Assembly (NCBI GenBank): GCA_958349325.1
Contig: CATWCP010000023.1
Coordinates: forward strand, 1 to 14,201
Length of the DNA stretch: 14,201 bases
DNA from: an uncultured Collinsella sp.
GTDB taxonomy: Bacteria; Actinomycetota; Coriobacteriia; Coriobacteriales; Coriobacteriaceae
Direction of reading: 5' to 3'
This document shows, piece after piece, positions 1 through 6,059 of the stretch. The position numbers were made by a program, and so were the translations under genes. The notes under the pieces are model-generated. The model did no database searches, was not told where the DNA came from, and saw nothing but the letters and a program-made list of their open reading frames with translations. The stretch's first letter is position 1; each line of letters opens with the position of its first letter.

Positions 1-54
1 GCGGATAAAGTAGGTTTTACCGGCAAGAATATCGCGTACGGAACGCTGGTCCAT
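1..54 (-). CDS. miaB: MiaB, tRNA methylthiotransferase (N-terminal fragment, runs off window)
   Basis: Only the first 18 codons are inside the window, from an ATG at 54 to the window edge; they read MDQRSVRDILAGKTYFIR. The ending KTYFIR is the stretch that directly precedes the first cluster-binding cysteine (TFGCQMN-type motif) in MiaB proteins. MiaB is a radical-SAM enzyme that adds a methylthio group to N6-isopentenyladenosine-37 of tRNAs. An AGGATG ribosome-binding site lies 6 bases upstream of the ATG. The gene follows spoVS by 65 bases with no terminator seen between them, and spoVS-to-miaB proximity is also known in Bacillus. The call rests on few residues plus context; the cysteine motifs that would prove it are outside the window. 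Confidence 0.7.
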   Translation of the reverse strand, partial: MDQRSVRDILAGKTYFIR

Positions 55-119
55 GAGCTTACATCCTAACGATGGTGTCGACGGGGCGCATAGGTGCTAC
101 AAGCGTGCAGATGGCTCGT

Positions 120-437
120 TTACGCAACAGGCTTAACGTCGTCCATGACGACGTTATCCATAGCAGCCCGATTAATCTGGTGAACGTAGATAGAGAGACG
201 AATTGCCGTGCGCGACTCTCCGTTAATAAGAATGTCGGAAAACACCGGCGCGCAGGAGACATCAAAGCCGGTCGGAATCAGAAAGCCGCGCGCAATGGCA
301 ACGGCCTTGATGGCCTGGTTGACGGCACCGGCACCGACGCATTGAATGTTGACGGGGACGCCATCTTTGACCATGCCGGCAATGGCGCCGGCAACGGACG
401 CGGGCGATGATTTGCTTGATACCTTCAGGCAATCCAT
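120..437 (-). CDS. spoVS: Stage V sporulation protein S (SpoVS-like)
   Basis: The protein is 105 residues from the ATG at 437, which follows a GCAGGAG ribosome-binding site with 7-base spacing; a longer in-frame start at 476 lacks such a site. The family signature is clear: LKVSSKSSPASVAGAIAGM at the N-terminus, then GAGAVNQAIKAVAIARG, and a C-terminal half with the FSDILINGESRTAIRL block. SpoVS is a small Alba-like fold protein. In Bacillus it affects late sporulation and septation, and related proteins are found in many non-sporulating bacteria, where the role is unclear. Usual length is about 86 residues; here a tail of about 20 residues (from YVHQINRAA to DDVKPVA) is added. It sits downstream of rny and the GHKL ATPase gene and upstream of miaB. 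Identity is secure; function in this organism is not. Confidence 0.93.
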   Translation of the reverse strand: MDCLKVSSKSSPASVAGAIAGMVKDGVPVNIQCVGAGAVNQAIKAVAIARGFLIPTGFDVSCAPVFSDILINGESRTAIRLSIYVHQINRAAMDNVVMDDVKPVA

Positions 438-453
438 GAAGAAACTCCTGCGT

Positions 454-470
454 TTAAAAGTACGTTTTAA
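454..470. repeat. AT-rich inverted repeat upstream of spoVS
   Basis: TTAAAA and TTTTAA form perfect 6-base arms around a 5-base centre (GTACG on the plus strand). It lies 17 to 33 bases upstream of the spoVS start codon, just before its ribosome-binding site. It could be a protein-binding site or a weak leader hairpin. No matching promoter could be identified, so a regulatory role is only suggested. Confidence 0.35.
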
Positions 471-487
471 CTGCAATAACTGTATCG

Positions 488-505
488 TACCGAGCGGACT
501 CGGTA
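488..505 (-). other. Short perfect hairpin between the GHKL ATPase gene and spoVS
   Basis: Seven-base arms (TACCGAG / CTCGGTA) enclose a 4-base loop that reads TCCG in the transcript. It begins 6 bases after the ATPase stop codon. No run of U residues follows it in the transcript, so it is a poor intrinsic terminator. It may instead shield the upstream message or mark an RNA processing point between the two genes; that is inference. Confidence 0.45.
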
Positions 506-511
506 AAGATT

Positions 512-1597
512 TTATTCCTCTTTGGCAAGATCGAACGTCACCGTGATGCGATCACGCGAAACGCGAATCTTAGGGTCGCCGCACAGATTGAGGTAATACC
601 GGGCAGCGAGGTCGTTAAAGTCACGCTCGACCGCACGCGAAAACTGCGCCATATCATCCTTGGCAATGCGAAGACCTCGACGGTCCTTGGCAAGATCGAC
701 GGGAGCCGGCGCATGCGAGGTGGAATCACGCTCGCGCAGCAGGCGCGCGGTCACGCCGCGAACGGGCTTAATCTGCCCTGCCAAAATGCGATGGGCCGTG
801 CGCTCGGACATCTCAAGGCCCAACCCGGAGCAGATCCGGATAAAGTCCTCGGCATCCGAGGCAAGGCCCAAACGATCGACAACCGGAAGCTCGCACTCGT
901 CATCGATAAAGAGCAGGCGCGACGTATCGAGACGACTCGAAGCCTGAGCGTACAGGGTCGCAGCGATCTCGGACGGAGAGCCCAGATACACATCGCAGCA
1001 ACGCAGCTCCTCAAGGGCAAACTCACACGCAGCGCGAATGATGTTGTGAGGACCGCGAGCGCATACATAGCGGCCGTCTTCGTCTTTAACCGCCTGAGGC
1101 CAGCTAGACTGGTCGGCGCGCTCACCCAAGCGATCGGTGGCAACGCACACCTTAAACGCGGAACCCAAATCAACACCCGATGTAACAACGCGTGCCTCAT
1201 CCGTGTTCTGCTTGATAGAGAACAGCGCCATACCACGACCGTGAACACCCCAACGGTCCATTTTCATGCTCTCGAGCTTGGAAGTGACACGAGCATCGAA
1301 GATACGCTCCTGCATATCCTGCGGCACACCCGAACCGTTATCCAGGAAGAGGAGGGTGCGAACACCCTCCTCCTTGGTCGTGGCAAGATAGACCTTATCG
1401 GCTCCGGCATCGCGAGCATTACGCAGCATCTCGATGACAATGTCCTCTACATGCTGAATGTCATGCTTGGCCTGACGGCGCTCGGCCTCCGAAACGCGGA
1501 GGCGGACATACCCCTCGCCAAGGTTTTCCTCGACGCGAAGGTTGCCCTCCCCCGACATCGACGCGATAAAAGAGATAAGCCCGTTCGCGTCGTTCAT
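512..1597 (-). CDS. GHKL-superfamily ATPase of unknown function
   Basis: The product is 361 residues from the ATG at 1597, which lies one base after the rny stop codon, so it is translationally coupled to rny; an in-frame GTG at 1621 overlapping rny is the alternative start. The N-terminal half carries the Bergerat ATP-binding fold: an N box with E56, N60 and D63 (EMLRNARDAGAD), a G1 box DNGSG at 86-90, and a glycine-rich lid GVHGRG at 117-122 followed by MALFSIK. The pattern resembles MutL or GyrB more than a histidine kinase; no phospho-acceptor domain is visible. The C-terminal half (about 180-361) matches nothing I recognise; residues 262-290 (MSERTAHRILAG onward) look helix-rich and could be a nucleic-acid-binding segment, which is speculative. 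Bacillus has the phosphodiesterase gene ymdB at this place. Confidence 0.85.
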   Translation of the reverse strand: MNDANGLISFIASMSGEGNLRVEENLGEGYVRLRVSEAERRQAKHDIQHVEDIVIEMLRNARDAGADKVYLATTKEEGVRTLLFLDNGSGVPQDMQERIFDARVTSKLESMKMDRWGVHGRGMALFSIKQNTDEARVVTSGVDLGSAFKVCVATDRLGERADQSSWPQAVKDEDGRYVCARGPHNIIRAACEFALEELRCCDVYLGSPSEIAATLYAQASSRLDTSRLLFIDDECELPVVDRLGLASDAEDFIRICSGLGLEMSERTAHRILAGQIKPVRGVTARLLRERDSTSHAPAPVDLAKDRRGLRIAKDDMAQFSRAVERDFNDLAARYYLNLCGDPKIRVSRDRITVTFDLAKEE

Positions 1598-1598
1598 G

Positions 1599-3149
1599 TT
1601 ATTTAGCGATATCGACGGCACGGCTCTCGCGAATCACGACAACGCGCACCTGACCGGGATACTCCATCTCTTCCTCGATCTGATGGGCGATATCGTGCGC
1701 AAGCACTGTGGACTGGGCATCGGAGATCTTGTCAGGCTGAACCATGACATGAACCTCGCGACCGGCCTGCATGGCATAGGTACGCTCGACGCCGTCGTGA
1801 GAGTTGGCAATCTCCTCGAGCTTCTCAAGACGCTTGATGTAGTTCTCGGCCGACTCGCGGCGGGCACCGGGACGAGAAGCAGAAACGGCATCGGCAGCCT
1901 GGACCAGAACGTCGAGCACCGTGTTGGGGTCGACATCGGCATGATGGGCTTCGATCGCGTGGACGATAACGGGCTTCTCGCCATAACGGCGGGCAAGCTC
2001 GGCGCCAATGACAGCATGCGGACCCTCAACATCATGATCGATGGCCTTGCCCAGGTCGTGCAGAAGACCGGCGCGCTTGGCGGTCATAACATCCAGACCA
2101 AGCTCGGAGGCCATAACGCCGCACAGGTCGGAGACCTCAAGCGAGTGCTGCAGAACGTTCTGGCCAAACGAAGTGCGGTAGCGAAGAGCACCCAGGGTCT
2201 TGACGATCTCGGGATGCAGGTCGTGGATACCGGTATCGAAGGCGGCCTGCTCGCCGGCCTCGCGCACACGCTGCTGAACCAAATCGGCGGCCTTGTGATA
2301 CATCTCCTCAATGCGGGCGGGGTGAATACGACCGTCGGCAATGAGGTTCTCGAGCGCCACGCGGGCGGTCTCACGACGGACTGGATCGAAGCTCGAGAGT
2401 ACAACGGTCTCGGGAGTGTCATCAATCACGAGGTTGACGCCGGACACCTGCTCGAAGGTGCGGATGTTGCGACCCTCGCGACCGATGATGCGACCCTTGA
2501 GGTCATCGGAGGGAATATGAACGGAAGTGACGGTGACCTCGGCGGTATGGTCGGCGGCGCAACGCTGAATCGCCAGGGAGAGAATCTCCTGGGCGGTCTT
2601 GTGGCACTCGGCGCGGACCTGCTGCTCGGACTCACGGATGATGGTAGCCGCCTCGTGGGTAACCTCGCCGCGGACCTTGTCGAGCAGCTCCTTGTGAGCG
2701 TCCTCGCGCGTAAGGTCGGCAATACGCTCGAGCTCGGAGGTCTGCTTGGCGCAGAGCTCCTCAAGCTCGCGAGAGCGCTTCTCGACCTGACCGGCCTGGC
2801 TGGACAGCTGGTGCTCGCGTTTATCGAGCGCATCGTTGCGACGATCGAGCGATTCCTCGCGCTGCATCACGCGGTTCTCGAGCGTGCGAATCTCGCTCTT
2901 ACGCTGCTTGTCCTCGGCCTCGGCGGCCTGCTTGTTCTTGATGATCTCTTCCTTGGCCTCGAGCAGAGCCTCTTTTTTGAGGGTCTCGGCCTGACGCTTT
3001 GCATCACCGATCAGGGACTCTGCCTGCGCGTGTGCCGACTGAATCTTTTCGTCGGCCTCGTGAAGACTACCCTGCTTGGCGGTGCGCATGTAGGCAATGG
3101 CGGCGATGGCACCCAAAACGAGGCCAACGAGCGCTGCAATGATAGGCAT
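1599..3149 (-). CDS. rny: Ribonuclease Y
   Basis: RNase Y is a membrane-anchored endoribonuclease that starts mRNA decay in many Gram-positive bacteria. The 516-residue product is close to the Bacillus length (about 520). Order of parts: one N-terminal membrane segment (residues 3-20), a long charged coiled coil (about 25-190), a KH RNA-binding domain with GRIIGREGRN at 219-228, and an HD metal-dependent hydrolase domain with H335, the H364-D365 pair in LLHDLGK, H402-H403 and D420. All key residues are present. The ATG at 3149 is chosen because AAGGAG lies 5 bases upstream; a GTG at 3155 would overlap that site. It heads an apparent operon with the GHKL ATPase gene, spoVS and miaB, with its own promoter and a structured leader. 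Confidence 0.97.
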   Translation of the reverse strand: MPIIAALVGLVLGAIAAIAYMRTAKQGSLHEADEKIQSAHAQAESLIGDAKRQAETLKKEALLEAKEEIIKNKQAAEAEDKQRKSEIRTLENRVMQREESLDRRNDALDKREHQLSSQAGQVEKRSRELEELCAKQTSELERIADLTREDAHKELLDKVRGEVTHEAATIIRESEQQVRAECHKTAQEILSLAIQRCAADHTAEVTVTSVHIPSDDLKGRIIGREGRNIRTFEQVSGVNLVIDDTPETVVLSSFDPVRRETARVALENLIADGRIHPARIEEMYHKAADLVQQRVREAGEQAAFDTGIHDLHPEIVKTLGALRYRTSFGQNVLQHSLEVSDLCGVMASELGLDVMTAKRAGLLHDLGKAIDHDVEGPHAVIGAELARRYGEKPVIVHAIEAHHADVDPNTVLDVLVQAADAVSASRPGARRESAENYIKRLEKLEEIANSHDGVERTYAMQAGREVHVMVQPDKISDAQSTVLAHDIAHQIEEEMEYPGQVRVVVIRESRAVDIAK

Positions 3150-3184
3150 GCTCACTCCTTTTTATGGATTCGTTACACAGCAAA

Positions 3185-3210
3185 GCGAACCGTCCTTACG
3201 AACGGCTCGC
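3185..3210 (-). other. Stable hairpin with GNRA-type loop in the rny leader
   Basis: In the transcript, an 11-pair stem (two of them G-U) closes on a GUAA tetraloop, a GNRA-class loop. On the plus strand the same arms contain two A-C mismatches, so the fold favours RNA from the minus strand. It lies 36 bases upstream of the rny start codon and is followed by UUUG, too short a U run for a convincing terminator. A stability or autoregulation element in the rny leader is possible. Confidence 0.55.
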
Positions 3211-3271
3211 GACATTTGAGTAATATGGGCGCAGCTTATGCGGGTCGGATACAGATAAACATATAAACAAA

Positions 3272-3286
3272 CTCATCACAGATGAG
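3272..3286 (-). other. Short hairpin followed by T-rich stretch in the rny leader
   Basis: Perfect 6-base arms CTCATC and GATGAG enclose a 3-base loop. In the transcript it is followed by UUUGUUUAU and more AU-rich sequence. It could act as a weak attenuator or late terminator for readthrough from recA-recX, but the stem is short and AT-rich. Confidence 0.3.
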
Positions 3287-3315
3287 CACATATCACAGAG
3301 CAAATGACAGTAAAT

Positions 3316-3344
3316 ATCCTACGTTGAACCGCAACAACTGTCAA
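3316..3344 (-). promoter_or_regulatory. Predicted housekeeping-sigma promoter for rny
   Basis: On the minus strand, a consensus TTGACA (3339-3344) is separated by exactly 17 bases from TAGGAT (3316-3321). Transcription would begin near 3309 and give a leader of about 160 nt before the rny start codon, containing the two hairpins listed at 3272-3286 and 3185-3210. Spacing and -35 match are both ideal. It separates rny and its followers from recA-recX. Confidence 0.72.
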
Positions 3345-3350
3345 ATAAAC

Positions 3351-3366
3351 GCACCCGGCACGGCGC
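3351..3366 (-). terminator. Possible weak terminator after recX
   Basis: About 40 bases after the recX stop, the transcript can form a 5-pair stem (GCGCC with GGUGC, one G-U pair) with a 6-base loop, followed by GUUUAUUU. The stem is short and the U run is interrupted; moreover the U-rich part merges with the rny -35 region. This is the only terminator-like element seen between recX and the rny promoter. Confidence 0.25.
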
Positions 3367-3406
3367 CAATCGAGCGGAGAACGGCAGGGGCGTAACGGGC
3401 GAACGC

Positions 3407-4099
3407 TTATACGGCGCATTCCTCGCTTAAGGCATCGAGGCGCGCCTTAACGGCATCGGCGGCGATGTGATACGAGAAGCCTTTACCCATCAAAAATCTG
3501 ACGAGCTTTTCGAATGCACGGACCTCGGGGACGCGACGTTTAGCGAGCAAGGCCGAAGCGCGGGCCAAGTCGTCATCCACGGCAAAATATGCCTCGGGAT
3601 ACCCGGGGATATCGTCAAGCACGACATGACGACGCTTGAGCTCAACCTCGATCTTGCGCTGTCCCCAGCCGCGACGTTTGCGCTCTTCGATAAAGTACGA
3701 GCAAAAGCGGCTCTCGTCCAAAAACCGATACTCGGTCGCTCGAGCAACCGCAAAATCGATCGCGGGCTGTCGAAAGCCATAGCGCGCCAACTTATCGCGC
3801 ACCTCGTCCGTGGCATGATCGCGGCGCGAAAGCATCTCGGTCACCATGGTGAGTGCACATTTGCGTTCGATAAGCTGCACCGCCTCGCGAAAGTCATCCC
3901 AATCACAGGGAAGATCGGGGCGGTTCTTAACGTACAGGCGCGCCACGCGCACGGGAATCCAAATGGAACGTTCGAAACCGCCCTCAAGATCGCAATCGAT
4001 ATGCGCGCAGGGCTTTTTAGACGCATAACCACTCGAGAACGAAGAGGCCGCCTTCTTATCAGGAAAGACGACCGTAGCCTCGGTCACCGTATACGACAT
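3407..4099 (-). CDS. recX: RecX, regulatory partner of RecA
   Basis: RecX binds the RecA filament and usually limits its extension and activity. The 230-residue product has the family's all-helical core: about residues 84-210, with EMLSRRDHATDEVRDKL, the YRFLDESRFCSYFIEER block at 124-140 and the RGWGQRKIEVELKRR block at 143-157, which are typical three-helix RecX repeats. The first ~75 residues form a less conserved N-terminal extension with three cysteines (31, 36, 65). It begins 11 bases after the recA stop codon and its ribosome-binding site is weak (GGATG), so it is probably translated in coupling with recA and induced with it under SOS control. The position next to recA supports the call strongly. 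Confidence 0.93.
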   Translation of the reverse strand: MSYTVTEATVVFPDKKAASSFSSGYASKKPCAHIDCDLEGGFERSIWIPVRVARLYVKNRPDLPCDWDDFREAVQLIERKCALTMVTEMLSRRDHATDEVRDKLARYGFRQPAIDFAVARATEYRFLDESRFCSYFIEERKRRGWGQRKIEVELKRRHVVLDDIPGYPEAYFAVDDDLARASALLAKRRVPEVRAFEKLVRFLMGKGFSYHIAADAVKARLDALSEECAV

Positions 4100-4110
4100 G
4101 TCGGCATCCG

Positions 4111-5259
4111 CTACTCGTCGTCATCGTCGAGCATTGCGGAGCCATCGATGGCGTACAGCTCATCAAACTCCTCGGGGGCGGGCTGATCGGTCAACTCAAC
4201 CTCAGAGGGGGCATCGTCGTCATACTCAAGACCGCAGGCAAGGCGAACCTTGTGCTCGATCTCGTCGGCGCAATCGGGGTGCTCGCGCAGGAACGTCTTG
4301 GCGGCCTCGCGACCATTGCCGAGCTTGTCCTCGCCATAAGCAAACCAGGACCCCATCTTTTTGCAGATGCCGCACTCGACGGCCATATCCAGAATCGAGC
4401 CCTCTTTGGAGATGCCGGTGCCATACATGATGTCAAATTCGGCCGAGCGGAACGGAGCGGCCACCTTGTTCTTAACAACCTTGGCACGCACGCGATTGCC
4501 GATAACCTCGTCCTTGAGCTTGATGGTATCGATTTTGCGAATATCGATTCGCACGGAAGAGAAGAACTTGAGCGCACGGCCGCCCGTGGTGGTCTCGGGG
4601 TTACCGAACATGACGCCGATCTTCTCGCGCAGCTGGTTAATGAAGATGCAGGTCGTGTTGGACTTGGAAAGCGAGCCGGCAAGCTTGCGGAGTGCCTGGC
4701 TCATCAAGCGAGCCTGCAGACCCACTGTCGTGTCACCGATCTCGCCCTCAATCTCGGCACGCGGAGTCAAGGCGGCAACGGAGTCGACGACGATGGCGTC
4801 GATGGCACCGGAGCGCACAAGCATATCGACAATCTCGAGCGCCTGCTCGCCCGTATCGGGCTGGGAAATGAGGACCTCATCAATATCAACACCGATGCGC
4901 GCGGCATAGGTGGGATCAAGCGCGTGCTCGGCATCGATAAATGCCACAACGCCGCCCATGGCCTGTGCCTCTGCAAGAATCTCGAGCGAAAGCGTCGTCT
5001 TACCGGAGGACTCGGGGCCATAAATCTCAACGATACGGCCACGCGGAACGCCGCCGATACCCAAGGCGGCATCGAGCGCCAGAGAGCCCGTCGGAATAGC
5101 CTCGACCTCGAGCTCGGGACCGCCGTCACCATACCTCATAATAGAGCCCTGGCCGAACTTCTTCTCAATCTCGGCCTTGGTGGTGGCGATCATCTCGTCG
5201 CGCTCTTTACCCGTCGTGCGTGCATGAACGGTACGTACGGGACCTGAATTCTTGGCCAT
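4111..5259 (-). CDS. recA: RecA, DNA recombinase and SOS co-protease
   Basis: RecA polymerises on single-stranded DNA, drives strand exchange and stimulates LexA self-cleavage. The 382-residue protein has all hallmarks: GKERD near the N-terminus, the Walker A motif GPESSGKT at 81-88, the catalytic glutamate in FIDAEHALDP, Walker B VVDSV at about 157-161, and the L2 DNA-binding loop starting at NQLREKIGV and including FGNPETTTGG. The C-terminus is long and acidic, ending in a run of aspartates (LDDDDE), as in many RecA proteins. The ATG at 5259 follows AGAGGAGG with 7-base spacing and gives the normal MAKNSG start; an in-frame upstream codon at 5280 would swallow that site. Expression is probably LexA-controlled from the promoter at 5290-5318. 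Confidence 0.99.
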   Translation of the reverse strand: MAKNSGPVRTVHARTTGKERDEMIATTKAEIEKKFGQGSIMRYGDGGPELEVEAIPTGSLALDAALGIGGVPRGRIVEIYGPESSGKTTLSLEILAEAQAMGGVVAFIDAEHALDPTYAARIGVDIDEVLISQPDTGEQALEIVDMLVRSGAIDAIVVDSVAALTPRAEIEGEIGDTTVGLQARLMSQALRKLAGSLSKSNTTCIFINQLREKIGVMFGNPETTTGGRALKFFSSVRIDIRKIDTIKLKDEVIGNRVRAKVVKNKVAAPFRSAEFDIMYGTGISKEGSILDMAVECGICKKMGSWFAYGEDKLGNGREAAKTFLREHPDCADEIEHKVRLACGLEYDDDAPSEVELTDQPAPEEFDELYAIDGSAMLDDDDE

Positions 5260-5289
5260 GAATAGCCCTCCTCTTAACAACCTGAAACG

Positions 5290-5318
5290 ATAATAAACGA
5301 ACGGCTGTTCGTGGTCAA
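5290..5318 (-). promoter_or_regulatory. Predicted recA promoter
   Basis: On the minus strand TTGACC (5313-5318) and TATTAT (5290-5295) are separated by exactly 17 bases. The start of transcription would be near 5283, giving a short leader before the recA ribosome-binding site. The spacer contains the LexA-type box at 5298-5311, so repressor binding would directly block RNA polymerase. Confidence 0.85.
5298..5311. promoter_or_regulatory. LexA (SOS) box controlling recA
   Basis: CGAACGGCTGTTCG is a perfect inverted repeat of CGAAC and GTTCG with a 4-base centre, the form known for LexA/DinR boxes of Bacillus and Actinobacteria (CGAAC-N4-GTTCG). It sits wholly inside the 17-base spacer of the recA promoter. 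recX, 11 bases after recA, would share this control. Confidence 0.9.
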
Positions 5319-5358
5319 CCGTTCAGATTCATCATATGCACCCGGCCATTCCAAAACC

Positions 5359-5402
5359 CGACCAAACGCCGACCAATCACCGACCAAACGCTTGACCACG
5401 CC
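5359..5402. repeat. Tandem 11-bp direct repeats upstream of recA promoter
   Basis: Three consecutive 11-base units on the plus strand read CGACCAAACGC, CGACCAATCAC and CGACCAAACGC; units one and three are identical, and a fourth degenerate unit (TTGACCACGCC) follows. The period is close to one DNA helical turn. The array lies about 41-84 bases upstream of the recA -35 element, a place where activators or co-repressors often bind. It is non-coding. No binding protein can be named from sequence. Confidence 0.7.
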
Positions 5403-5485
5403 AATCACAATTAGACGCGCTCGAATAAATTGAGGCCTTGTACCAGCGAAAACGTAATTCCCGCCAAAGGTCCCTATCTCCACAA

Positions 5486-5509
5486 TTAAGGGGCCCTAAG
5501 GCCCCTTAA
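5486..5509 (-). terminator. Hairpin terminator after pncC
   Basis: Perfect 10-base arms (TTAAGGGGCC / GGCCCCTTAA) with a 4-base loop begin 7 bases after the pncC stop codon. The stem is GC-rich with AT ends, and the transcript continues UUAAUUG, so the U run is short. It probably ends the block that starts at rnj, separating it from recA. The symmetric ends allow it to work on either strand. Confidence 0.7.
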
Positions 5510-5516
5510 ACCACGT

Positions 5517-6053
5517 CTATTCCATAGAATTGAGCACGCGGACAATGCGCTCCAAAGCCTCCGTGACCGCATGGGCCCGAACGCGCGACCGATCGCCCTC
5601 GTAATGACAGCGCGCAGACTCGACAACCGGCGCTCCCCCATCGGCCACGCGATACGCCCACCCAATATAGAACGAACCGGCGGGGTCCTGCTCGGTGCCA
5701 CCACCGGGCCCAGCGTAGCCCGTTGCGCTCACGGCTATATCGCTCTGATAGAGGTCAAGCGAGCTCGCGGCCATCTCACGCGCCGTCTGGTGCGACACGG
5801 CGCTAAACCGATCAAGCGTTTCCTGTTTAACGCCGAGCACACGATGTTTGATCTCATCGCAGTAGGTCACCGCGCCGCCACGAAGCACCGCCGAGGCACC
5901 CGGGATATCGGCAATCGTCGAGGCGATCATACCCGCCGTCAGCGACTCCGCCGTCGACACCGTCACACCACGGGCACTCGCACGCTCGACAATATCGCGC
6001 GCCAGCTCCTCGTTGTTTGCGGCAATCTGCAAATAAGACTCCGTCATACCCAC
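5517..6053 (-). CDS. pncC: Nicotinamide-nucleotide amidase PncC (CinA C-terminal domain)
   Basis: PncC converts nicotinamide mononucleotide to nicotinic acid mononucleotide and ammonia in the pyridine nucleotide cycle. The 178-residue protein is only the CinA C-terminal domain; the ~250-residue N-terminal MoCF-like half found in Bacillus CinA is absent. Family residues are in place: the nucleophile serine in TAESLTAG (S37), Y64 and K69 in VTYCDEIKHRVLGV, the GYAGPGGGT loop at 112-120 and a late arginine in DRSRVRAH. The gene starts at a GTG 6 bases after pgsA; an ATG two codons further in (6047) is an equally possible start. Association of cinA/pncC with pgsA and recA is common in Gram-positives and earned the family its 'competence-damage' name. 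Confidence 0.93.
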   Translation of the reverse strand: MGMTESYLQIAANNEELARDIVERASARGVTVSTAESLTAGMIASTIADIPGASAVLRGGAVTYCDEIKHRVLGVKQETLDRFSAVSHQTAREMAASSLDLYQSDIAVSATGYAGPGGGTEQDPAGSFYIGWAYRVADGGAPVVESARCHYEGDRSRVRAHAVTEALERIVRVLNSME

Positions 6054-6059
6054 CAGAAC

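Noticed and set aside
59..265. A 68-codon minus-strand frame overlapping the 3' end of spoVS
   Set aside because: It overlaps an intact spoVS in another frame and shows no recognisable features; the conserved frame is spoVS.
3185..3210. CGAAC-like halves near rny as a second LexA box
   Set aside because: The CGAAC copies are on the same strand and wrongly spaced; they do not form CGAAC-N4-GTTCG, and the hairpin explains the symmetry.
1542..3266. A 574-codon open frame on the plus strand opposite rny
   Set aside because: Composition (Leu/Gly/Asn-rich, no family motif) is what codon bias of the true rny gene produces in antisense; no ribosome-binding site was seen.
5359..5402. The 11-bp repeats as a CRISPR array or origin iterons
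   Set aside because: Units are directly adjacent without spacers, only three or four copies exist, and no cas or replication initiator gene is present.
5274..5483. A 69-codon minus-strand frame across the recA promoter region
   Set aside because: It covers the promoter, LexA box and direct repeats and has no ribosome-binding site or family similarity; the regulatory reading explains the region better.
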